Source: Megalonaias nervosa (lineage: Eukaryota > Mollusca > Bivalvia > Unionida > Unionidae). From it: a stretch of 64,000 nucleotides of DNA. Positions 50,559 to 61,854 of the stretch are shown here, piece after piece. The position numbers and the translations under genes were made by a program. Within the stretch, counting starts at the first letter, position 1. Every line of letters begins with the position of its first letter. The notes under the pieces are model-generated. The model did not search any database. It saw only the letters and a program-made list of their open reading frames with translations, and was not told where the DNA came from. The stretch is taken from the NCBI GenBank assembly GCA_016617855.1, contig JAECUM010004441.1, positions 87,047 through 151,046 on the forward strand. The letters run 5' to 3'.

Positions 50559-51474
50559 TGTTACGAGTGTATGCTCTTAAAATAAGTAACAGAAAAGAGT
50601 GAAGACAACAAGCTTCATAAAATTTAACAAATAATTTATTTCCCTTGAATACAAAGTGAAAAATAAGAAAAAAGAACTTATGGTATTGCGAATTAAATCC
50701 AAAAATTATCCAGGAATTAAAGACACAAGTCCAAGCAATAAAAAGTCCTGAATAAAACTCAGTTCAAGTCCCGAAGAGATTTAAAATTGAAGGTGACGAC
50801 GTGTATGTTACGGCCTGTGTCATACTCATGTGTCAACAATCTCATGTTGAATCAAAGAAATATTATTCCAGGTTTGAATTCAGTATAAATTCCAATGAAT
50901 GTATTTATCCAACAATTTTGTCAGAGCACTTTTTTATTTCTAGAGATAATAATCACTTGAAATCAATAATTTGAAGAAAATAAAATTCAGCCCAAACTGG
51001 TCACAACATAATACAATTTAAACTGCCAGATGTTAAAGCACACCTGGTAAAATTCTGACAGTCACAAGATAATACAATTCTCTGTTTGACCTCAGGTCAC
51101 AAATTTGCATTTTCTAAAAACAACCATTACCTAATGGAAAATAACTTTCTAGCATGATTTAATGAGCCTTGTTTATTTAAAACATAATAGCCTATACAAT
51201 TCACTTTGGAATCCCAAAACGTTAACCCAAGTCAACATGTTTACCTGCATAATAATTTGGTCAATGAACTCATACCCATAGAGGATAATGAAGCTGTTAT
51301 TAGTTGCTGACATCAATGAAACAAAAATAAAAATAAAGTCAATCGGGTCAAACAGAACTGAACTAAATTTTGGAGAAGGTCAAGTCCAGTAAACAATGTT
51401 ACATTACAGTAACATGTAATAGAATAAAAAAATTAAAACTAACAAGGAAACAATTAAATTAAATATACATAACA
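50559..51474 (-). mobile_element. Solo LTR with 4-bp target duplication
   Basis: On the plus strand it starts TGTTACGAG and ends TACATAACA, flanked by TCAA at 50555-50558 and 51475-51478. It is in opposite orientation to the 49284-50086 copy; the two have independent target sites, so this is two insertions rather than one palindrome. Confidence 0.85.
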
Positions 51475-51479
51475 TCAAT

Positions 51480-52385
51480 TCCGCACCAGACAGGTGCTAA
51501 TTTCAGTAATGAGTATTCCAAACTCAAGAATGTTAAAGGACTGAAATTCCATCAATAAAACCATGTCTCTATTTTGTTTCAGTTACAACTACAATAAGCT
51601 CTCAAAAGATTCTTTTTCCTACAACATAACTTACATTATTAACCAATCCTGGCCAGCCAAACCTATATATACTCTATTTTATGTTCACCATTTTCCAGAC
51701 TGGTTCCCATTTTTCTATACATTTAGTTAGGATGATCTAGATTTAAATATCAGCATTGATTCTTAAATAGGTCAAGCGAGAAAGGAGAGAAGTGTCCTCC
51801 CTGATATTATTATACAGTACATGTATGACAAGTCAATTATAAGCAACCATACGAGCCCCTATGATGATGAATAAATGCACACACGACATGAATCTTGAAC
51901 TGCAATTGTTATTCTATCTCGATCTGAACTTGGAATACTGTTTTTTTTTAATGGGTGTCGGGTTGTTCATTTTAGTACCCAGGTTATTATCAAAGGGTGG
52001 ATACCCAAGTACTGTACCCGTTGTCATCTTTAGTTATATATTCTCAAAAAGAGGAAAACAGTCTCCAAAAATATATTTTTCTGAGGCTAAGTGCAATCAG
52101 TAATCATAATGGTAAGCTGCTACAGCAATGCATTGGCCTGATATAGTAGCTTCACTTGTGGAATGCCAACAGGGGGTGGGGTGGGGCAAGAGGTTCACTA
52201 CGGGTTCATGCACTTGTGTGTGACTGTAGGGTAAGAACATGGGGTATATAAGGTGTTTACCTATACCAGTAAGCAAAATCAAAAAGCTCAATCATCATCT
52301 TACTAAACGGAACACATTTTCTTCTACTCTGTACTTTTGCATATCCAGGCTGACAGATCACCTCTGTATTAATATGGCTTTCTGT
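51480..52385. other. Intronic sequence, no gene seen
   Basis: The frame at 51861-52103 has no domain and no splice support. Confidence 0.45.
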
Positions 52386-52389
52386 ACCA

Positions 52390-52445
<56 letters not shown>
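52390..52445. repeat. (TA)n microsatellite
   Basis: Uninterrupted TA tract. Confidence 0.97.
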
Positions 52446-52447
<2 letters not shown>

Positions 52448-53010
52448 CAAAAAGTCACAATTTAGTAGAATGCTCTATTGATAAATCACAGCCTCTAGTC
52501 TAAAATCATTAGGCACTTGCTGCATCCTATATGAAAACAAGCCTCCAAATATTAAGTTACAAAACATCCAGTCAGTGGTCAGTGCAAAGTTAAACTCTAA
52601 TGATACTTGCATCATCTTCAAACCCTTCCACCCCCATTGGACTACTGAGAGGAGTAAAGACTGCATCTAATTAAGTCTGCCGTCTGATAGAATTAAAAGA
52701 CAGAAACTTAGTAGTTTTTTTTTTAAATTCAGTTTCGGTGTGGCTGTGACTAAGTAAATATGCATACAGAAACATTACACAATGTCACCTTTTTGGATCA
52801 TATGTGCAAAACCCCTTAGGACTAAAAACAACATTGTTTTTGTCTCATCTCCGCCCATTCCCCAACACTGTCCAGGGCAGGGGTAGTAGTTTGCAGGTAT
52901 GCAGATATATGAAGTTTAACTTACCATCATAACGCAGATTTTGAATGGTCAGAAAGACTGTAAAGATATTTTGTTTCTGCAAGTACATCTGATTATGTCT
53001 TGCAAGCTGA

Positions 53011-53073
53011 GTGAACATTTACCTGAAGTTGTTGTGTTTATGACCTGTGTAGTGTTTCTGCCTTATACCCTTA
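53011..53073 (-). repeat. 63-bp downstream duplication of the FN3 exon 3' end and donor
   Basis: The segment starting at 53011 repeats at 53074 with a 63-bp offset. The first 26 bases are identical and the following ~25 similar. On the minus strand the downstream copy again spells an NTTQVINTTTS-like stretch and the same TTCAG|GTAAAT donor, matching NTTRVIITTTS at the end of the real exon. It lacks an acceptor of its own. Use of the second donor would extend the exon by 63 nt but meet an in-frame TAA eight codons past TTTS. Confidence 0.75.
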
Positions 53074-53085
53074 GTGAACATTTAC

Positions 53086-53382
53086 CTGAAGTTGTTGTGA
53101 TGATGACTCGGGTAGTGTTGCTTTGTCCGATTTTATTTCTGGCATACATCTGGAATTCATAAGTTGTTTTCTGCTGCAGACCATTTACAGTGAAAGACTG
53201 CTTCTCTGTATTAGTATCTTCCTGGATTGAATCTCTATACATCCATGCCCCATGTGGATATATTCTGTACTCTATGGTAAAACTCTGAGTATGGCCACCC
53301 CAAAATCCTGGTGTCCATTCCAATGTTATGGAGTCATACTTTGTATCAATGATGGAAAAGTCAGTAGGAACACCAGGAACAC
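53086..53382 (-). CDS. Fibronectin type III domain exon of the same receptor
   Basis: This is a 297-nt exon in phase 1-1. The acceptor ends TTTTATAG (to 53383) and the donor is TTCAG|GTAAAT at 53085. It encodes a typical FN3 module of 99 codons: VPGVPTDF at the start, the B-strand Trp in SITLEWTPG, a C-strand TIEYR, the NGLQQKTTYEFQMYARNKIG block with the E-F loop and F-strand Tyr, and a G strand ending in TTTS. A membrane-proximal FN3 after an Ig domain and before the membrane is seen in nephrin-like, titin-like and other IgSF adhesion receptors. The 3' end of the exon is partly duplicated 63 bp downstream (see the separate entry). Confidence 0.93.
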
Positions 53383-53399
53383 CTATAAAAGTGAATTTA

Positions 53400-54260
53400 G
53401 TTACATATTAAAATAATGAAAATGTAAAACTACACAGATGTCTATCAAGAGGTGTGAGCTGAATTGTCCATCTATCTGTAACGGAGGTTCAAAGGAGATG
53501 GAAAACAAGCTGTATATGACTCTGAAGATCTGTGGAAATATGAACATTTATCATCTGCATGGCACAGTTCAAGGTAAAGGATGATAAATCCTTTTGTCTT
53601 AACAGCAAATGACAGACTGGCCTATAAAACTATGCATCATTACAATTTAAGATATATTTGAACGGTGCATGAAATATTAAAGCCCCAATGATGCTGTTAC
53701 ATACAAAAAGTCCTACATCCCAAATCATCAGAATAATACTGAATATTGAAAGATACTGGTTCTAAAGATCATTGGGTGCCAGTAAAACCAGAAAATATCG
53801 ATGTTTCATCACATTATGAGTCATTATGAACCATGTAATTTCTCCCTTGAACTAAGACACCTTTCCATTTTCCAGATGTGTATGAATTAATCGGATGTTG
53901 ATTGACAACATCTGTGTCAACCAATTTCACCATGTCAGATTGTCTTCAGCCCAAGTTCGCCCTTCAGTGTATACTTCAGTGCCTCAGCTGATCACCAATA
54001 TTCGCCAGTCTTATTTTTATCTAATGCAAGCTTTTCTTCTCAGATCCACTTACAACACGCAGGCCGACTTATCTTCAATCCCTCTTGATGTGAATGTTGT
54101 TGTTATTATATTAGTCACTAATGGAAGTTGTCAAATGTATCACATCACTACTTTTGGAGCACTTCGGAGAAAGATCAGAATAGTGAGCGACCTCATTAAC
54201 TAAAGTAAGGGTTGGCCACTCTGAAATCTAAACTGAACATTTCAACATTGTTAAAACATA
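53400..54260. other. Intronic sequence, no gene seen
   Basis: The frame at 53895-54203 (plus) is without recognisable domain. Intron between the Ig and FN3 exons. Confidence 0.45.
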
Positions 54261-54263
54261 ACA

Positions 54264-55835
54264 CGCCACTCCCTCGATAACTTGCGCCCTGATAACTTGC
54301 GAACCCGCTTATAACGCGGGGTCAGGCATGGATCCAATTTTTTAAACCAGAAAATACCAAAAACTTATCCTTATTTGTTGAACTTGAAGAAAATCGCGAT
54401 CGAAATTGGTAACGGAAACTTTTGATATATCGCTCGTTTTATCACTGAAAATGGTAGATAGGACCTGGAAATTTTAATCAACATCATGAAATATCGACTT
54501 TTAATAAAAGTCATATAATTTGTTACATTTTGTTTTCAAGCCACATTCTTAGCAAACCGCAATTAACAATATTCAAGGACATTTCGATCAATGAAAATGT
54601 CACTTACGCCAAGTGGAGGCAGTACTTTAATAAATAAATACCAATTAAGTAATTATTTTTAATCAATTGAAATTTGTGTTCTAGTTCTATCTTTTAGTTC
54701 CTTTTAAGTGCAGTCATCATAAATGCATTGTGTGCTCTTGTAATTAAACGTAAAATGTGTCAATTTACTGTAACAGCTATCTCCGCGAGAGTTTCGTTGA
54801 GAACCTAATTAAGTGCCCACCGTGTTTTGATATCGGACTAGCGGAAGCATCTGTTGTATTGTTGCACTAAATAAAAAGCTGGCCTCCGTTTCTATTATCA
54901 CAGTAATTACGTCTTTTGAATCAAATAAAGCAGGTGGAATAAAACAAAGTCAAAAGGCATACAAATCCTAAATGCTTAAGAACCAGCGGCACCGGTTGTA
55001 TGTCCGGTAACTCATTTCAGTGGATTAATCCAACACTGTGATACATTTTATTGTGTACATATCTAATTAAACTACCTTAAATTAACCTACTCAATCATAA
55101 ATGTGATTAAACATAGCAAGCCAACCAAGCAAAACGAGTACTTCGTAAAATAAAGAGCTTTGTTTCACAGATACGGACCATTGCAGGAAAAACGAGTTTC
55201 AGAGAATTCCTGAATTTACACATAGAGATATCCTCAAGGATGATAAGAAGTTTCACTATTACTTTTGCAATGAAATCGTGGCATCAATATTTTACTGACT
55301 GAAAAATAAAAAAATTGAGTTTCGACATAGATGACTCACGAAATAAATGTTGCTTGTTTTTTATAAAAAGGAATCTTATTTGGTAGTGCATCAACAGTTA
55401 GTCTCGTTCCCTGCTTCGAAGACTCCTAGTTTCGTAAAACACTATTACATATCACTCCGGCAACCAGTCTAATCAACAAAACAAAAAGCTGTGACGTAAT
55501 ACACGAATGTTTTCGCGCGTAACGTGTTTGGTTGTTGAAACCAGTTGCAATCATGTTATCGATCTTTCAGATGTTGGACATTCTGAAAATAAATGTGATA
55601 TATAGATAATAATGAACAACTTCATCAGAAAAAGTGCTTTATTGACAATTTTTCTCGACTCGATTATAAAACGAGGATTCAGCCATTGAACAGCCCAGTT
55701 TCCCCACCCCACTCCACCCGCGGTTTTCAGGACGTATAGCGGTTTTTTGGTGGTCCCTTGGTAACTCGCGCCCTCACTTATAGTGCGGTCTGTGTTTTTG
55801 GACCCCGATGTGCGCGAGTTATCGAGGGAGAGGTG
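54264..55835 (+). mobile_element. Intact Tigger-type MITE (1.57 kb)
   Basis: Terminal repeats CGCCACTCCCTCGATAACTT and CGAGTTATCGAGGGAGAGGTG, with CA on both sides where relatives have TA. The left sub-terminal region has CGCTTATAACGCGGGGTCAG and the right TATAGTGCGGTCTGTG. It holds no transposase and serves as the uninterrupted reference for the split and broken copies. Confidence 0.85.
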
Positions 55836-55839
55836 CATT

Positions 55840-57945
55840 TTGATTATTTCAAAGAATGGTTTATGACAGATAGCTTTTTTAACAAATCTCCTTCCTTCCA
55901 AAGGTTAGTTAGATTAGAAGAATGGTGAAATTTATGATAAACAGTGGCATTGGGGGTTGAAATACAAAAATGATAGAAGAGAATTTATATGTCATTAAGA
56001 ATAAGTAACATAAAGTTTCTGCTTAAATTACATACAAAAATATTCTGAGTCATACAAAGCTCAAAAAATATTATACTGTGTGTAAAAGTGAATTTATTTA
56101 CATGTCAAAATAATGGAATTGTTAAACTACACTGATGCCTGCCAAGCTGTAAGTTGTATGGTTATATAACTTTAATGACCTGTAGAAATAAGGAATCATT
56201 TTCATGGCACAATTGGAGGTAAAGGACGAAAAAAAAATTTTTTCTTATAAAACTGTGTTTCATAACAATTTAAGATGTAGCTGAATGGTAAATTAAATGT
56301 TAAATAAGGAAATGAGTTAAGAGAATTTATATGTCATTTGGAATTTTATAATATAACGGCTCTGCTTAAATTATCCACAGTAATATTACAAGGTATACAA
56401 AGCTCAACAAAATACAATATTAAACAGAATAGGAATTATTAAAATGTTATTGTCCATTTAAAAATTAATAATTCGACTTAAACAAGGTGACATACCAGCA
56501 GAAATATGAAAATTTATCACTTTTATGGCACAATAAAGGGTAAATGAGTCTTTTCATTTTGACCTACAGTGGTAAAATGTGGCGCACATAAAACTTGCAA
56601 TTGCAATTTGAGCTAAGATGTTGTTGCTAGAACTAGACTGATCTGTACAAGTACACACTTTAAATTACTAAAAGATGAATGAATGACTGAAAGAGTGAAG
56701 GAAGGAATTTACAACTGTAGATGAAGACAACACAGGCTAAAATGACCTTATGAATGTTACATTACTAATCACTGCACCAGTGCCGTCATTTTTTACAAGA
56801 ACACATCTTAAAAGAAACAATTTCATTCAATGGCATAATGTATATTCTGCCCCTGAAAAATAGAAATTAATTTGAGCAAGATGTGGAACTAAAATCAATA
56901 TGAAATAATTCTGTTACATATCCATCCATATTTCAAATCTACAATATATACCCCAAAACCCTAATCAAAAACAATCAAATTAATCATCATCATCGTCATC
57001 CAATATGGATGCCTCAAGATCATACTGCACTCATATGGTGGTCCTCAACATATTGTGTAACTTCTGTTTTAAATGACACATATAATAAGCAGTTATCAAA
57101 AGGATAAGAATATCAAAGGTATCTTCCTTCTTCAGATTTTATAATTTGATGTAGATCTACAAAACCATTAGTATGTCATTGACTCTTCTGAGAAAAGCCA
57201 TAGCAAAATACTTGTATTAATTGTTGTTCTCTTATATTCATATTATTTCTACTTTAGCCCTAATTAGATCATGTTTACAGAAATGGTAATTTTTTCTAAC
57301 TTGCTTGATTTATTTTTAAATCAAAGTTGTTTTTTTCCCAACTATACTAATTACTGTCTGACATGTTTTTAGCATATCATGAATCTTATTGCTTTGTTTT
57401 GCTTACTGTATTATAAACTTGCTTATGAGAAAAATCTTCCAACTTTCTGTTTGGAAACTGAAGCCCAGAAACAAATAAAAAAACTTATATTCTCTCTCTT
57501 TTCCATAATGCAAGTGAGGGAAATAAGTTCCATTTACATGTTTTCAAAGAGATGTAAATCCAATATTTATGGAAATATTGAGATTCTCAAAGACACTTAA
57601 CTATATCACATCTGTTGCTTGAAAATACATACAAACTGGCACAAGTAAATATGGCAACCGTGTTGCTAAAGAGACTCACTCTTGATTTGAAACTCCAATA
57701 AGATGACCATATATGGGACTCCCCGGTTACAGCCAGGTTAGAAATTATAAATCAATGACTGAAATGTGTAAAGTTTGTGCATTTTTTTATATCCTGGATC
57801 CTTAGTGTTTTAAAAATCAGTGGGGTACAAACAAATGGAATGGTGTGAGAATACCATAATTAGCTGAAATATTTCTTGGGTGAGTGCTCTGAAAACTTTA
57901 TCGAGGGAGATCCTTTTGAGGAATCTGACAAGTAACTTAAGACTG
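55840..57945. other. Intronic sequence, no gene seen
   Basis: It contains weak internal repetition (AAGGTAAAGGAYGA, GGCACAATTGGAGGTAAA; also near 53560 and 56520). The Lys-rich frame at 57379-57600 is unsupported. Confidence 0.45.
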
Positions 57946-59320
57946 CTTTATACACCACTCCCCTGGTAACTTGTGCCCTGATCACTCGCAAACCCACTTA
58001 TCATGCAGGGTCAGGCATGAATCCCAAACTTCCAGTAGAAACTACCTTCAAAATTGGCCCCTATTTGTTGAAAGTGAAGAAAATCGCAATCAAAACTGGT
58101 AACTGAAACCTTGATATATCACATGATCTATTGTCGAAAACTGTGGATAGTACCTGGAAATTTCAATCAACATCATGAAATTTGCAACTTTTAATAAAAG
58201 TTGTATGCCTTGTTGAATTTTCTTTCCAAACAACATTCTTAGTACACCATTAATAACAATATTCAATGAAATTTTGATCAATGAAAATGGCACTAGTGCC
58301 TGCTGGAGGAAGCACTTTAATAAAACAAATACCAATTAAATACATTTTGTCAAACGACATTCACATTTTACTTCTATTTTCAGTTCAGCTTAAGTGTAAT
58401 CATCATTAATGCAATGTGCTCTCTTTCTTATTCGAACATAAAATCTGTCAATCCAACAAAACAGCTATGTCCACACATGTTTCTGTGAGAACCTAAGTAA
58501 GTATTAACCAAGTTTTGATAACTGACTTGCAGAAGTATTTGTTGTGTTGTTGCACTGAAAAAAGCAGACCTGCTTTTTATTATCACATTAATTATGTCAT
58601 ATGTATAAAACCGAAACAAGGGGTTGGGATAAAAAGAGTTAAAAGGCATGCCAATCCTACCTGCATAAGAGCTAGTGGTCACAGTTGTGTGTCAGATCAA
58701 CTCATTTCAGTTAATCAATCAAGGACTGTCTTAAATATTATTGCATAAGTCAATAATAACACTACTTAAATTACCCCACTCCTTCACAACTGTGATGAAA
58801 GATAGCAAGGCAACCAAGCAAATTTAATACCTGGTGAATAAAAAGCTTTGTTTCACAGACTTCTTTCATTGTGGAGAAGTGAGTTTTGTGAATATGTAGT
58901 TCACTTAAAATTCCTAAATGGTATTCAGACATTTCAAACAGGATGAGAAGTTTCACTATTGCTGTGAACTGAAATTGTGGCTTCAGTATTTTACCAATAG
59001 AATAATTTTAAAAAATTGCATTTCGGCAACAGTTGTTTCATGAAATAAATAGTTTGTAAAAATGGAATCTTGCTGCTTGGGAATCAACAATAAACAAATC
59101 AGTGATGTAATACACAATGTTTTCATGTAAAAGTGAAGGTCATTGAAAAAACTTGGAGTTATGTCAACCATCTTTCAGAGTTTGGATATCCTGAAAATAA
59201 AGGTAATTTATAAAGAAAAATGATTAACTTCATTAGAAAAAGTTCTTTACAGACATTTATTCCCAACACAAATATTGAGCCATTAAAATGCCCCATTATC
59301 CCATCCATCCCTGGTTTTCC

Positions 59321-60180
59321 TCAATGTCCAACAGGAATGGCATCACTTCTTATCATCAAATTATTTGAAAAGCAAGTATCTATGCATATCTATGAATGTT
59401 TGGAAATTACTCTGTATTTCATAAGGCACAATCAGGATTTAGAAGCTACTACTCATGCCAAAAAGAACTTACCATATTAACAGATCTTTGGCTACAAGAA
59501 ATGGATAATATTGTTTTCCTTGACTTTAAGAAAGCCTTTGATCTTCTTGATCATGAAATTCTGCTACAAAAGCTTAACTGTTACAGATTTGACAATCCTT
59601 CTTTAAACTGGTTTAGATATACCTAAACCAAAGGTCTCAACAAGTAAGCAATGGCAATATTAGCTCACAGACTTGTAACACTATTCAGTCAGGGTTCCTT
59701 CAAGGCTCTGTTTTAGGTCCTCTCCTCTTTCTTATCTATATAAACAATATACCATTAAATAAAGAATCTACAAATACAAATTTGTTTGTAGATGATGCAA
59801 CCTTGCATATATCAAGCTCTGAGACTGAAGTTATTCAAAAAAGATTAAAATCAGACCTTACTGGAGTTCAAACTCTGGGACACAACAAAATAGGATGTTA
59901 GTTAACAAAGGTAAAACAAAATTCATGATTTTTGGGACATCACAAATGCTACACTCATTTGGGAACCCAGAATTATCTCTTAAAATAAACAATCATCAAT
60001 TAGAAAATGTTAAAAATTACTGTTATCTTTCATATAATGCACATTACTGTACACTTCTTAAGAAGGCCTCATGGGAGAATAGTCCCATTGTATCTTTTGG
60101 TGACCTAGATTTCAGAGCTATTTTCAGCTATGTTGTAAACAACAATTTTTTAAATATTTTTATTATTGGATCTTATTGCA
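59321..60180 (+). mobile_element. LINE reverse-transcriptase fragment (second family)
   Basis: Frames carry the RT palm: ASLLIIKLFEKQV, QSGFRSYYSCQKELTILTD, NIVFLDFKKAFDLLDHEILL, then (after stops) FLQGSVLGPLLFLIYINN and LFVDDATLHISSS, and finally KTKFMIFGTSQML. The catalytic box is FVDD rather than the usual F/YADD. Stops and frameshifts make it inactive. It differs from the 10-kb LINE. Confidence 0.9.
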
Positions 60181-60399
60181 AGATTTGTTCAGTAAAATCA
60201 AATTCGTCCATGGCATACGCGATAATCGACGTGTAATGTTACTGCACCGCTTGAGAAATAGTGATCACATGACCCATCATGAGGGTCTGAAATTGCATTT
60301 TTAGTTGGGTTAAATACTCATATCTCATAGTGATTTTTCAGTTGTAAATAATACCTTCAGAGCTGAAAGGTATTTCACTGTTGCCAGTTTGATTTGAAT

Positions 60400-60819
60400 T
60401 TTTCTATTTTTTCGGAATTAATAAAATTTATTCTCCCTGGAAACCACTTGTGCTCATTCAAATTCTTGGACACAGTCATTTATTGGAAATTATTTGGAAT
60501 TCTAAAGCCAGAATATTATTCTTGGTGATTAAACAAGGAACTGTTGACACCACAACACAAAACAGGTTATAGAGGACATCATCGCCTTCCATTATGGAAC
60601 TTCATCGGGATTTGAACTTTCATTCATTTAGAACTTATTAGTGATAGGACTTATATTTTTAAAATCTAGGATTAATTTTTGGATTAGATTCACAAGCCAT
60701 AAGTCCTTTTTCATATTTTTACCTTGTTTTCTAGGGAAATAAATTATTCTGTTAAATTTACAAAGCTTGTTGCGTCACTCTTTTCTTTGTTACTTTTGTA
60801 CGAGCCTGGACACGTAACA
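60400..60819 (+). mobile_element. LTR fragment related to the 49-51 kb solo LTRs
   Basis: It shares ATTCTTGGAC, CTGTTGACAC, ATCATCGCCTTCCAT-type, TAGGGAAATAAATTATT and ACAAAGCTTGTTG blocks with 49730-50050 and ends ACACGTAACA. The left boundary is uncertain. Confidence 0.6.
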
Positions 60820-60908
60820 GGCTTTATTCTCTTGCATTTCTTAACTTATACAAATTATACTGTTCCAACCCAATGGGAATTAGTGGAGGCTGAAAATCAA
60901 ATTTAGTT

Positions 60909-61040
60909 ATGATTTTTGGGACATCACAAATGCTACACTCATTTGGGAACCCAGAATTATCACTTAAAATAAATAATTATCAGTTAGAAAATGAATTAAA
61001 TGAGTCACCCTCGGCAAATAAGGTATTATTATTATTATTT
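60909..61040 (+). repeat. Second copy of a LINE segment plus (ATT) tail
   Basis: 60909-60993 is nearly identical to 59927-60011 (encoding MIFGTSQMLHSFGNPELSL), then diverges and ends with a short (ATT)n run. It suggests a second insertion or a local duplication of the LINE. Confidence 0.75.
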
Positions 61041-61542
61041 TTTGGGAGGTCCATTGGTAATTCACGCCCTTACTTACACTGCAGACCCTGTTGTATTCAA
61101 GTTATCAAGGAAGAGGTGTATTTGCATATTTGCATCATATTACTAAGGACTACAATAGGTATGACTTCCAGCAGTCTACGTTATGCTGCTTTGGTCCCCC
61201 ATTTGTCACAGACATTATTTTTCTTTAATTGGAAAATGACTAGCAAGTAGCCAGTGTGCCATAGTATGAATGTCTTCAATGAACTTGAGTGATGTATGAA
61301 ATACATAATAAAGAAACCCAGTGTATTTTGTATCCCTGACAACCAATGCAGTCAAATTTTTCTAAACACTTTTGGAAGAAAATTTACCACACTGCTGTAC
61401 AATGTGTTAATTCAAACTGTGATAAAGACTCAAAGCATATGCTGGGAGACATAAACTAAAAATCATCTACTGACAGGCACACAACTATTAAAAGCTGCAT
61501 GCAAATATCTTAGAGTTACTGATAAAGAAAAGATTGACTTAC

Positions 61543-61842
61543 TTTCTAGTATGACATGGAAGATAAGTTCATAGATTCCAAAGCTGTTACTCATATTTAC
61601 AAGGTAGTCTCCAAAATCTCTCTGACTGAAAAGATGCACAGTGATATCGGAATGAAGTCCAATAGAAGAAAAGGACTGATTTAGAACCTGCTGCCATATA
61701 TCTGTCTCCACTGCCCTGTGATACCACATGATGTTTGTTGGTTCGGGGTAGGCTATTACGCTGACTTCTAATGTTACGTTATCATTCAGAGCTCTGAAGT
61801 ACTTGACTGAAATGTTCTTTCGAAAATCAAGTCTTGGATAAC
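61543..61842 (-). CDS. Ig-like domain exon of an IgSF receptor (partial gene)
   Basis: This is a 300-nt exon in phase 1-1. The acceptor follows a T-rich tract ending TATTTAG at 61850-61843, and the donor is AAA|GTAAGT at 61542. It encodes about 100 residues with an Ig-fold pattern: a B-strand region (VTLEVSV), a C-strand Trp in NIMWYH, a D/E region (HSDITVHLF) and an F/G region (DFGDYLVNMSNSFG). Several Asn-X-Ser/Thr sites fit an extracellular domain. The B- and F-strand cysteines of a canonical Ig domain are replaced by aliphatic residues, so the intradomain disulfide is absent. The split codon at its 3' end joins the FN3 exon as Ser. Neighbouring Ig exons probably lie to the right of the window. 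The nephrin/IgCAM-like reading rests on domain order only. Confidence 0.85.
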
Positions 61843-61854
61843 CTAAATAGAAAA

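Larger units (their letters stand above)
57953..61118 (+). mobile_element. Tigger-type MITE interrupted by a LINE and other repeats
   Basis: The left end CACCACTCCCCTGGTAAC follows TA (57951-57952) and the right end AAGGAAGAGGTG precedes TA (61119-61120). The left body parallels 54264 onward to about 59320. The right body resumes at about 61040 (GGAGGTCCATTGGTAATTCA). The middle 59321-61040 is foreign. Confidence 0.8.
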
